A stretch of DNA of 49,701 nt from Limisphaerales bacterium (GTDB taxonomy: Bacteria > Verrucomicrobiota > Verrucomicrobiia > Limisphaerales > JADLHS01). The translations under genes and the position numbers were made by a program. The stretch spans positions 1 through 49,701 of the forward strand of contig JADLHS010000021.1 in the NCBI GenBank assembly GCA_020848635.1, read 5' to 3'. The notes beneath the pieces are model-generated. The model searched no databases and had not been told where the DNA came from. It was given only the letters and a program-made list of their open reading frames with translations. Shown here in pieces: positions 43,701 through 49,701 of the stretch; position 1 is the first letter of the stretch; each line of letters begins with the position of its first letter.

Positions 43701-44314
43701 TCCGGGCGGTTGACTCCGGCGTCCCGGCGACCGTGCTGAACGGCTTGGCGGCTTCCTATTATGATGTTCGTGCCGGGTTGGGGGATGGCAAGTCGCCTCA
43801 AGAGTACGGCGCGTTTCCGATGGATCCGTATTCGCATACCCCGGCGCAGGCGGGCGCGCGCCAACCCGGCCTGACGGGACAAGTAAAAGAAGACATCCTG
43901 TGTCGTCGGGGCGAACTGGGCGTGTTCGTGTCGTCGGGGAAAATTCATTTCCGCCCGCTTTTGTTACGCCGGGAGGAATTTCTTCGCACTCCATCGGACT
44001 TCCGGTATTTCGATCTCGGGGGCGCCGCGCGGCGCCTTCAACTGCCGGCCAATGCGCTGGCCTTCACCTTATGCCAGACTCCGATCATCTATCAACTCGG
44101 CCGCGCAACGTCTGCGGCCAGGTTTGGGCGCGCTCGCCAAGTCCCCGCGGCTGGCCAGGATGACTCGCTCACTCTGATCTACGCCAATGGCACACGGCAG
44201 CAATTCACCTCACTGGAACTTGACCCCGAAGTGTCCCGCGCGATTTTTGATCGCAAGGGAAGCATCCAGCGGATTGTCGTTTCGCTGGGCGAGCGATGGC
44301 TGAGAGGGCGGTGA
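40763..44314 (+). CDS. GH149/GH94-clan glycoside phosphorylase, probable beta-1,3-oligoglucan phosphorylase
   Basis: A 1183-aa cytosolic enzyme expected to split beta-glucosides with phosphate, giving alpha-glucose-1-phosphate. The N-terminal beta-sandwich (about 1-330) has HWLFISSNGGLTAGRRDANL and ALFPYYTDDKIRDMAD. The (alpha/alpha)6 barrel carries NYEGNWRDIFQNWEAL, the catalytic-acid candidate D661 in RPEWNDANNAL and THHSIHTNRRPDGLYHSYN. Size and these motifs fit GH149 best; GH161 and GH94 are alternatives. Lack of a signal peptide fits use on imported sugars. The ATG at 40763 overlaps the symporter stop (TGATG); ATG 40787 is a second choice. Confidence 0.85.
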   Translation: MGRPTTTKMQSQLYLGQNALRVPRNPIAGKQVVLAGEACYQIANYDQMRPFFMTVVSDADHWLFISSNGGLTAGRRDANLALFPYYTDDKIRDMADVTGSKTLLRVHRRGRTHLWEPFSDRAQGIYRVRRNLYKNFWGNQLMFEEINEDLALTFRYGWFNSQQFGFVRRAWLINAGAGAVRVTLLDGVQNLMPCGTGSQFNLEYSTLHDAYKKSELLPKTGLGLFRLSAIPVDRPEPAEALRTTVAWSVGLKRQLVLLSSVQLDGFRTGQSLHPETDVRAERGAYFVQSEMSLRRGQSTDWLIVADVNQGPSGVTRLNQLLRQPAQLRKSVLADVQRGTVELQRLVAAADGLQQTALPLGGARHYANTLFNIMRGGVFNDGYQLDTDDLLAFVKNANTEIAARHAAFFRRLPKLVLYGRMVAMAAAVGDPQLERVCREYLPLTFSRRHGDPSRPWNKFSITTRNADGQRSLNYEGNWRDIFQNWEALALSFPGYTAGMICRFLNASTADGYNPYRITRNGIDWEVVAAHDPWSYIGYWGDHQIIYLLKLLEQLAHHEPVALRAFLTRDIFAYANVPYRIKPYASLLANPKDSVVFDQHLEQIVQERVQAKGADGKLVWDKHGQVRLVNLTEKLLVPLLAKLSNFIPGAGIWLNTQRPEWNDANNALVGNGCSMVTLYYIRRYLTFCQELFRGRADQNFTLSAEVSAFLDALNLTLRRHRGMLGGKITDAQRHRIVDDLGSAGSEYRQRIYSGGFSQRKTPVSGQQLLDFFAFALDWTHHSIHTNRRPDGLYHSYNLVRLEDRKALPIRRLYEMLEGQVAVLSSGQLSAGESLTLLAALKRGAMYRADQHSYLLYPNRQLPRFVERNLVPAKEIRRSALLRKLLADANPYLIERDVAGRVHFNATMTNARDLRRILNELATPRYARLIQRDTPLVLEIFERLFDHESFTGRSGTFFGYEGLGSIYWHMVSKLLLAVQETYFRAVDSGVPATVLNGLAASYYDVRAGLGDGKSPQEYGAFPMDPYSHTPAQAGARQPGLTGQVKEDILCRRGELGVFVSSGKIHFRPLLLRREEFLRTPSDFRYFDLGGAARRLQLPANALAFTLCQTPIIYQLGRATSAARFGRARQVPAAGQDDSLTLIYANGTRQQFTSLELDPEVSRAIFDRKGSIQRIVVSLGERWLRGR

Positions 44315-44514
44315 TTGCTTCGACGACGACCGTTTCGCGGAGGCTGGCCGCGTAAACCCTGAGGCTCAGGTTGCGCGCGGAGGGGATCCTTCTGCGCGAT
44401 TTGGATTCAAGAACCAGAGGAACGTGGCGGTGGGCATCAAGCGACTGCCGGTTTCGATGGTTTGGATTCCCCGTGGCGATCGCATTCCCGGGCCCGCCCG
44501 ATGGTCGAGCCGCT

Positions 44515-45156
44515 TTACCTTGGTTGTCCCGCCGGAAGGTCGCGCCACGGGGTGAAATTGAGCAACTGAATGCGCGTGCGCTCCGGTTTGACGCTGACCG
44601 ACGTGATGCTCGTGTACTCGATTTCGAACCGGTCCATTTCGGCGAAGGGCAGGTTGAGGAGCAGGGAGAGCAACATGCGAATGACACCGCCATGACAGAA
44701 CACCGCAGCGGTTTGTCCCGGACAGCTAGCTAGGATTTCCTGCAAACAGGCCGCAATGCGTGCGCGATAGGCGGCGATGTTCTCGCCGTTGGGAATCGCA
44801 CCGCGATCGAGTTGTTTCAGCCATTCGCTCGCGCTGCACCCGAATTTGTTTTTTACCTCGTCGAAGTCCAGGCCGGTCCAGTCGCCGAAATCCACCTCGT
44901 ACAACTTGGGCAGGATGACGGGTTTGGTTGCACAATACTTGAGCACCGGCGCGAGCGTTTGCTGGACGCGCCTCATCGGGCTGGCATAGATGAGATCGAA
45001 GCGCGTGCCGCGAAAGTGGTTGGCGAGCGTGGTGGCCTGGTCCTGACCGCGCGGCGAGAGCTCCATGTCAATGCGACCGCCGAACACGCCCTGATAGCGG
45101 GCTTCGACCTCGGCGTGGCGGATGAGGTGCAGGATCGTGGGGGTGTGGGTAGGCAT
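44515..45156 (-). CDS. histidine phosphatase family protein
   Basis: A 213-aa branch-1 histidine phosphatase. The phosphorylated histidine lies in LIRHAEVEARYQG, the catalytic acid in LYEVDFGDWTGLDFDEV and the second histidine in FCHGGVIRMLLSL. The closest named relatives are GpmB/CobC-like phosphatases; the substrate cannot be told. The longer frame starts with TTG; ATG 45156 is preferred. The 200 bp between its stop and the convergent phosphorylase hold only a small palindrome CCTGAG-G-CTCAGG at 44357-44369. Confidence 0.88.
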   Translation of the reverse strand: MPTHTPTILHLIRHAEVEARYQGVFGGRIDMELSPRGQDQATTLANHFRGTRFDLIYASPMRRVQQTLAPVLKYCATKPVILPKLYEVDFGDWTGLDFDEVKNKFGCSASEWLKQLDRGAIPNGENIAAYRARIAACLQEILASCPGQTAAVFCHGGVIRMLLSLLLNLPFAEMDRFEIEYTSITSVSVKPERTRIQLLNFTPWRDLPAGQPR

Positions 45157-45321
45157 CAATTCGCGTTGGGGGGGGCGTGGTTGGCTTGAATCGAGAGCGG
45201 GTCAATTAGTGCGGGAACAAGCGAGAAGTAATGGCGGTTTCTCCGACTTGCTCAGTTTTCGATCCGCTTGCGTTTGCTTTCCGGCCCGATGGCATGTTTC
45301 GTTTCTACGACTCGCCAGCGG

Positions 45322-46080
45322 TCAGGCCTTAGCCAGGGCGTCTTCCTGGGCTTCCAGCAACTGGCGGACGCCAAGCTTGCCGAGTTTCAACAATTCGGCC
45401 AGTTGGCCTTCGCTAAAGGTGGCTTCTTCGCCGGTGCCTTGCAGTTCAATGAATTCGCCGGCCGAATTCATCACCATGTTGAAATCCACCGTCGCGCCGA
45501 CATCCTCGGTGTAACACAAATCCAACAAGGCCTGGCCGTTCACCATGCCGACGCTCACGGCGCCGACGGCGTGCAAGATGGGGTTCTCTGCCAGCTTTCC
45601 GCTGGCGATCAAACGCCGGATGGCAATGACCAGCGCGACGTAGGCGCCGGTGATGGCGGCCGTGCGGGTGCCGCCATCAGCTTGGAGAACGTCGCAGTCC
45701 ACGCAGATCGTGCGTTGGCCCAGTTTCTCCAAATCGAGGGTGGCGCGCATGGCGCGACCGATGAGGCGTTGGATTTCCTGCGACCGACCATCAATCTTCC
45801 CCTTGGTGATATCGCGCGCTTTGCGCTGCAGGGTGGAATAGGGGAGCATCGAATATTCGGCCGTGATCCATCCGCCGGTGACGTTTTGTTCCTTCATCCA
45901 CCGCGGGACATTGTCTTCAATCGTGACGCCACAGATGACGCGGGTGCTGCCCCACTCGATGAGCGTGGAGCCAGTGGCATAGGGCGCGATGTTATTCCTA
46001 AAGTGGATGGGGCGAAGTTGGTCGGGCTGCCGGCCATCCGCGCGGGCGGAGAAAGTCGTGGGGGTTTGGGGCTGAGCCAT
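45322..46080 (-). CDS. rph: ribonuclease PH
   Basis: A 252-aa phosphorolytic 3'-5' exonuclease that trims tRNA 3' ends. The RNase PH signatures are SARADGRQPDQLRPI, EWGSTRVICGVTIEDNVPRW, EYSMLPYSTLQRKARD, GRSQEIQRLIGRAMRA and VDCDVLQADGGTRTAAITGA. ATG 46080 (MAQPQTPTTFSARADG) sits right before the conserved start; the frame upstream has no family sequence. Length is normal. Confidence 0.96.
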   Translation of the reverse strand: MAQPQTPTTFSARADGRQPDQLRPIHFRNNIAPYATGSTLIEWGSTRVICGVTIEDNVPRWMKEQNVTGGWITAEYSMLPYSTLQRKARDITKGKIDGRSQEIQRLIGRAMRATLDLEKLGQRTICVDCDVLQADGGTRTAAITGAYVALVIAIRRLIASGKLAENPILHAVGAVSVGMVNGQALLDLCYTEDVGATVDFNMVMNSAGEFIELQGTGEEATFSEGQLAELLKLGKLGVRQLLEAQEDALAKA

Positions 46081-46188
46081 AGTGCGGCGCATCCTAGTGA
46101 GCAACTGGCGATTGGGCAACGTGGAAAGTGATGCGGAAAGCGTCCGGCTCGGAAAGACCAACGCGGAGCACCCGGATTGTCCGTTGGA

Positions 46189-47229
46189 TCAGGGGATGCC
46201 GGCGGCGATTAGACCAGCAACGAGGCGGATGGCGTAGCGTCCGGCGACAAACAACCCTTCGAGCAGGGTGATGTGTTCTAAGCGCCCGGAGTAACTGATG
46301 GCGGTGGCAAAGAACAGTCCGGTGACAATGGCGAACTGGCACGACAAGCCGAGGGCCAACCCCAGGGCGACCAGCAGGAGCAGGGGGATGCCGAGGAGGG
46401 CGAATTGCAGCGGTAGATCACCCGAGGCTAACGGGCTATGCCGCTGAGTCGGGAGTTGGCGGTCGGCGTCGAGGTGGCGCAAGGCGTTCAGCAAACCGGC
46501 GGCGGAGTCGGCGAGGCAGAATGCCACGAAGGCGAGTGTTACCCGCAGCAGGGCTGGTTGATCGCCCAACTGGTGTGCGGTCAATACCGGAATGAACAAG
46601 ATCAGGTTCTTGATCCATTGGAGCGGACGGAGCGCGCTGGCTAGCGATTTAAGGTGCGAGGTCGGCCGGAGAAAAGTCTGGGCGACCTTGGTGGTTTTTG
46701 CGGCCCGTCGGGCAAGCGATTCGGGCGCGTTGACGACGACCGCGGCGCGGGCTCCGGGCCAGACGCCAAGGTCGTCGGTCGAGTTGCCCGCATAATCGTA
46801 GCCATGCTCGCCGAAACGTTCGGTGAGGGCACGGTGTTTGGCGGCGTTGCGCAGATTGGTTTTGCCGTCGCTGGCCATCACGTCATCGAACAAACCAATA
46901 TGGTTGGCGATGGGGGTTGCCATGTTGATGTCGGAGGCAGTGGCGAGGATGAGTATTCGCCCGCCCGCTTTTTGCTCCTTGAGCCAGTCCAGAAACGCTT
47001 TGTGGTAGGGCAGGGTGGCCGGATCAACCGTCACGCGGGCGACGAGTTGTTGTTTGCAATACGCCCGCCCGCGCCGCAACCAGAAGGGAACGCGCAGCGC
47101 AACGAAGGGGTGGCGGCAAAGCAACCGCCCGAGCGATTCCCAGAGCATATCGGTCCGAATGAGGGTGCCATCCAAATCCACAGCGAGGGGAACTGGGGTT
47201 GACGATGGGGTGGCGTTCGGCGGCGGCAT
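46189..47229 (-). CDS. HAD phosphatase-UbiA prenyltransferase fusion, C-terminally truncated
   Basis: A 346-aa protein. Residues 13-200 are a HAD domain with D18 and D20 in VDLDGTL, LATAS, a lysine after SDG and GNSTDDLGVW, all intact. From about 205 it is a UbiA-type membrane prenyltransferase (RPLQWIKNLILFIPVL), as in proteins related to decaprenyl-phosphate ribose synthesis. The UbiA metal motif NDxxDxxxD reads NALRHLDAD (248-256), with the first two aspartates replaced by A and H. The protein ends at GLIAAGIP, where relatives continue for about 140 residues. So the UbiA half is probably inactive, while the HAD half may work. The start ATG 47229 avoids a long upstream frame that overlaps the divergent gene. 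Confidence 0.8.
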   Translation of the reverse strand: MPPPNATPSSTPVPLAVDLDGTLIRTDMLWESLGRLLCRHPFVALRVPFWLRRGRAYCKQQLVARVTVDPATLPYHKAFLDWLKEQKAGGRILILATASDINMATPIANHIGLFDDVMASDGKTNLRNAAKHRALTERFGEHGYDYAGNSTDDLGVWPGARAAVVVNAPESLARRAAKTTKVAQTFLRPTSHLKSLASALRPLQWIKNLILFIPVLTAHQLGDQPALLRVTLAFVAFCLADSAAGLLNALRHLDADRQLPTQRHSPLASGDLPLQFALLGIPLLLLVALGLALGLSCQFAIVTGLFFATAISYSGRLEHITLLEGLFVAGRYAIRLVAGLIAAGIP

Positions 47230-47301
47230 GTCGTGCGTCCAACATAGCTGAGGGCGTTGGGCGTTGACAAGCGGTGCCGTTCTGAAAGGCTGCGCGCCGA
47301 T

Positions 47302-48888
47302 ATGCGCTGGCTCGTGGCGAAACCGGGAACTGTTTTTGCACTTTTCGTGGGGTGGAAGATCGCGCTGTTTTTGTTCACAGGGCAACCGGTCCCCTTTAAC
47401 GACGCCGATTTTTACGACGGGGCGGTCGTTAACTCCCTCGGCGGCGGTGCGTTCGTCAATCCATCCATCGCCATCGCCCGCCCCTATTCCGGCACGGAAT
47501 TTTTCAGCGCCTACCCGTTGCTTTACCAGGGGGCGCTCTTCGGCTGGATGAAGATTTTCGGGACGAGTGTCCAGGTGGCGGTGGGATTCCATGTGTTCCT
47601 GATCTCGATTTGGACGGCGTTGGTGTACCTGATCTTGAAGCGACTGGAGCTTCCGACGTGGGTAATGCATCTTGCCGGTGGTTTTCTGTTCACAATCACC
47701 GCCCATGATCGTCCGGACAGTCTGGCGCATGTTCTGGGCGCGGGCGCGGTGCTGGCAATGGTCGGTTGGCTGGGCGCCGGGCGGAGCCGGCGTCCGCTCT
47801 GGTTGAGCGCGTTGCTGCTCGCTTTGGTTGTTTGTGCCAGCCTGCAACTCGGCGCAGTCTATACTGCCGTGGTGGGTGTGACGGTTGTGCTGCGTTCCTG
47901 GTTGGGCCCAGCCAAACTGCCGTGGTTGCCGCTTTTGGTCATGGGGCTCACGCCTTTTGTGTTGCTGGCCATTGGCAAGCATGGTTTTCCGCAGTGGTGG
48001 TCGGGATTCCTTGAAAATGCCCAGGACAATCCGTCCGCCCCCGGTTTGCTTATGCCGGATGCCGACAAGTTGCTCAAACTGATCCGCTCGTTGCCAGGAT
48101 TTCTGGTTGTGCTGCTGCTATCCGTCCCGGGGTGGCCGCGAATCCGGGCTGGCATGCGTGAAGCCTACGGGCCAGTGCTCGCCCTTTTTCTCGGCACCGC
48201 ATTTGGCACGCTGGCGGTCTGTGGCATGGGTTTGTTTTACCTCACGGCGAACTACATTCCAATTTTCGCCGCGTATTTGCAGCCGCTCACGGTGGGCACG
48301 GGGCTAGCCTGGTTGGTGGCGGCGAATCGGTTGTTGGTTTCGCGCGCCGTTGCAATCAGTCTCTGCGGAATTTGCATCGGTATCGGCGGCCTGCGCGCGG
48401 TGGGAATGACAACGTGGGGCTTGTGGTGCGCGCGGGATGTTAGTTGTGCGGACGCAGGTCGAATCGTGACCGCAGAGCTTCACGCCAGTTCGACTGCCGC
48501 GATGAGACCGGTCGTGTTGTCGTCGGCCTACCTCTACCTTGCCGCCCCGCCAACTAACTTGCACCTGATTCACAGTGATTACGTCGTTCGCCCGCAGGGA
48601 CGGGAGACCCAGAGCGACCTGGTTGGTTTGATTACGCTCGAACCGAGCCGGCTGCTGCTTACCCAGTTTGACTTTTATCGCCGGTATGAGCCGGTGTTGG
48701 CGGAACTGCAACGGACACGCCGCGACGTGACCGTTCACGTTACGAATACCGCCCGTGTGCCGGCGCCGGAAGCCGAGCGTTTCACACGCAAATTGATCCA
48801 ACATATTTCCTGGGCGCCGGTCATTGTGGAGCTTTCCTGGCCAACCGCCAGGGAATCGAATACCCCGCTGCCTTCGTCAATTCAGTAA
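47302..48888 (+). CDS. multi-span membrane protein, possible GT-C type glycosyltransferase
   Basis: A 528-aa protein with about ten to eleven hydrophobic helices across residues 5-400 and a soluble C-terminal part (about 405-528). The first loop has PFNDADFYDGAVVNSLGGG; an acidic pair in the first outside loop is typical of GT-C fold enzymes that use polyprenyl-linked sugars. No named family was recognised, so the glycosyltransferase role is inferred. ATG 47302 (MRWLVAKPGTVFALF) is preferred. It is divergent from the HAD-UbiA gene, 72 bp away, which hints at polyprenyl-linked sugar metabolism, and the reductase follows 1 bp after its stop. Confidence 0.65.
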   Translation: MRWLVAKPGTVFALFVGWKIALFLFTGQPVPFNDADFYDGAVVNSLGGGAFVNPSIAIARPYSGTEFFSAYPLLYQGALFGWMKIFGTSVQVAVGFHVFLISIWTALVYLILKRLELPTWVMHLAGGFLFTITAHDRPDSLAHVLGAGAVLAMVGWLGAGRSRRPLWLSALLLALVVCASLQLGAVYTAVVGVTVVLRSWLGPAKLPWLPLLVMGLTPFVLLAIGKHGFPQWWSGFLENAQDNPSAPGLLMPDADKLLKLIRSLPGFLVVLLLSVPGWPRIRAGMREAYGPVLALFLGTAFGTLAVCGMGLFYLTANYIPIFAAYLQPLTVGTGLAWLVAANRLLVSRAVAISLCGICIGIGGLRAVGMTTWGLWCARDVSCADAGRIVTAELHASSTAAMRPVVLSSAYLYLAAPPTNLHLIHSDYVVRPQGRETQSDLVGLITLEPSRLLLTQFDFYRRYEPVLAELQRTRRDVTVHVTNTARVPAPEAERFTRKLIQHISWAPVIVELSWPTARESNTPLPSSIQ

Positions 48889-48889
48889 C

Positions 48890-49701
48890 ATGAAAACCAT
48901 CGTGCTTGGGCAAAGTTCACTGGTCGCTAGCCGGCTGGCATACGGTTGCTGGCGGATCGCGGACGAGCCGGCGGAAGCGGGCGGTGCGGTGGCGTTGATG
49001 GCCGCTTATGAAGCAGGCTATACTCTCTTCGATGGCGCGGATATTTACGGCGGCGGAAAGTGCGAGGAAATCCTTGGCCGCACGGTGCGCGAAGTCGCCG
49101 GGATGCGCGAGCGAATCCTCGTCGTCAGCAAGTGCGGCGTGCGGCCGGCGGGCCAACCGAATCCCCAGTCCCCCGGGCGCTACGATTTCTCGGCCGACCA
49201 TATCGTCCGGGCGTGTGAGCAATCGCTCGCCCGGCTCGGCATGGAGACGATTGACCTCTATCTGCTGCATCGGCCGGATTACCTTGGCGATCCGCACGAA
49301 ATTGCCGGCGCGTTTGCGAGGCTTTACGATGCGGGCAAGGTCCGCAGTTTTGGTGTGAGTAATTTTCGTCCGTCGCTGCTGAATGCGTTGCAAGCCCATT
49401 GCCCATTTCCCCTCGTGGTGAACCAGGTGGAAATCAGCCTCGCCCAACGCACCGCCTTCGAGGACGGGACTTTGGATCAGTGTCTGGAAAAGAACCTCAC
49501 GCCGATGGCCTGGAGTCCCTTGGGGGCGGGTTTGCTGGGGGAGGGGGCGAAACGTCTGCTGCCCGGGCAACGGGACTACAAAACGGACGACATCGTGCAT
49601 GTGCTGGATGACATGGCAAATCGCCGGGGCGTGAGCCGGTCGGTGATCGCTTATGCCTGGTTGCTTAAACATCCGAGTCGGATTTTACCCATCGTCGGCA
49701 C
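48890..49701 (+). CDS. aldo/keto reductase, cut by the window end
   Basis: The first 270 residues of an NADPH-dependent aldo/keto reductase like E. coli YdhF. The catalytic tetrad is visible: D and Y in LFDGADIYGGG, K in VVSKCG and H in LYLLHRPDYLGDP. The later SFGVSNFRPSLL and VVNQVEISL strands and TPMAWSPLGAGLL are also typical. The frame runs open to the end at 49701; the C-terminal loop and stop lie outside. It begins 1 bp after the membrane protein stop, so the two are probably co-transcribed. Substrate unknown. Confidence 0.92.
   Translation, partial: MKTIVLGQSSLVASRLAYGCWRIADEPAEAGGAVALMAAYEAGYTLFDGADIYGGGKCEEILGRTVREVAGMRERILVVSKCGVRPAGQPNPQSPGRYDFSADHIVRACEQSLARLGMETIDLYLLHRPDYLGDPHEIAGAFARLYDAGKVRSFGVSNFRPSLLNALQAHCPFPLVVNQVEISLAQRTAFEDGTLDQCLEKNLTPMAWSPLGAGLLGEGAKRLLPGQRDYKTDDIVHVLDDMANRRGVSRSVIAYAWLLKHPSRILPIVG

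Noticed and set aside
47230-47982. Long N-terminal extension of the HAD-UbiA gene
   Set aside because: It is antisense to the membrane protein gene at 47302 and has no family similarity; the HAD domain starts just after ATG 47229.

Overview
The window is a GC-rich bacterial chromosome segment. The gene mix (a long plant/cyanobacteria-type IspH, fused SecDF, a fused fucokinase/GDP-fucose pyrophosphorylase, a large GH149-like phosphorylase and a secreted sugar-binding protein with a C-terminal domain common in Verrucomicrobia) suggests a member of the Verrucomicrobiota, perhaps the Pedosphaera/Limisphaerales side. That placement is an inference from gene content, not from a marker tree. No phage, CRISPR array or intact insertion sequence was seen.

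Layout. 10-2679: tRNA-Pro(TGG), ispH and a dGTPase-like HD hydrolase. 2736-8807, minus strand: a tight envelope/membrane-stress operon read NfeD-like protein > flotillin > two paralogous small membrane zinc-ribbon proteins (the second cut by an in-frame TGA) > 87-aa helical protein > PLDc_N membrane protein > PspC (broken by a 1-nt frameshift) > two paralogous membrane proteins (one with a C-terminal J-domain) > beta-carbonic anhydrase. 9298-15957, plus strand: dapF, yajC, secDF, terC, recJ. 15973-18932, minus: UvrD/PcrA-like helicase and an HD hydrolase. 19056-21417, plus: PfpI/DJ-1 protein and an ABC exporter. 21493-31064, minus: fkp, def, a PfkB-type kinase, parB, pgm, dtd and a LysM protein.

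31180-34541 is the most disturbed part. purM carries an in-frame palindromic insertion, and its last 78 bp are repeated 731 bp downstream. Between the two copies sits a two-gene cassette (nucleotidyltransferase-fold protein and a 65-aa helical protein). An orphan 230-aa gene follows, then a graveyard of three gene fragments: a subclass-B3-like metallo-beta-lactamase start, a TPR tail and the first residues of a GH16 glucanase.

34542-44314 is a carbohydrate locus: a secreted carbohydrate-binding protein (minus), then divergently an operon of sugar-porter MFS, clan GH-A glycosidase lipoprotein, GPH-family sugar symporter and a 1183-aa GH149/GH94-like glycoside phosphorylase. The likely substrate is beta-1,3-glucan (laminarin-type), cleaved outside the cell, imported and phosphorolysed to glucose-1-phosphate. 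The pgm gene elsewhere in the window could feed this into glycolysis. 44515-49701 holds a histidine phosphatase, RNase PH, a HAD-UbiA fusion that lacks the C-terminal half of UbiA, a membrane glycosyltransferase-like protein and an aldo/keto reductase cut by the window edge.
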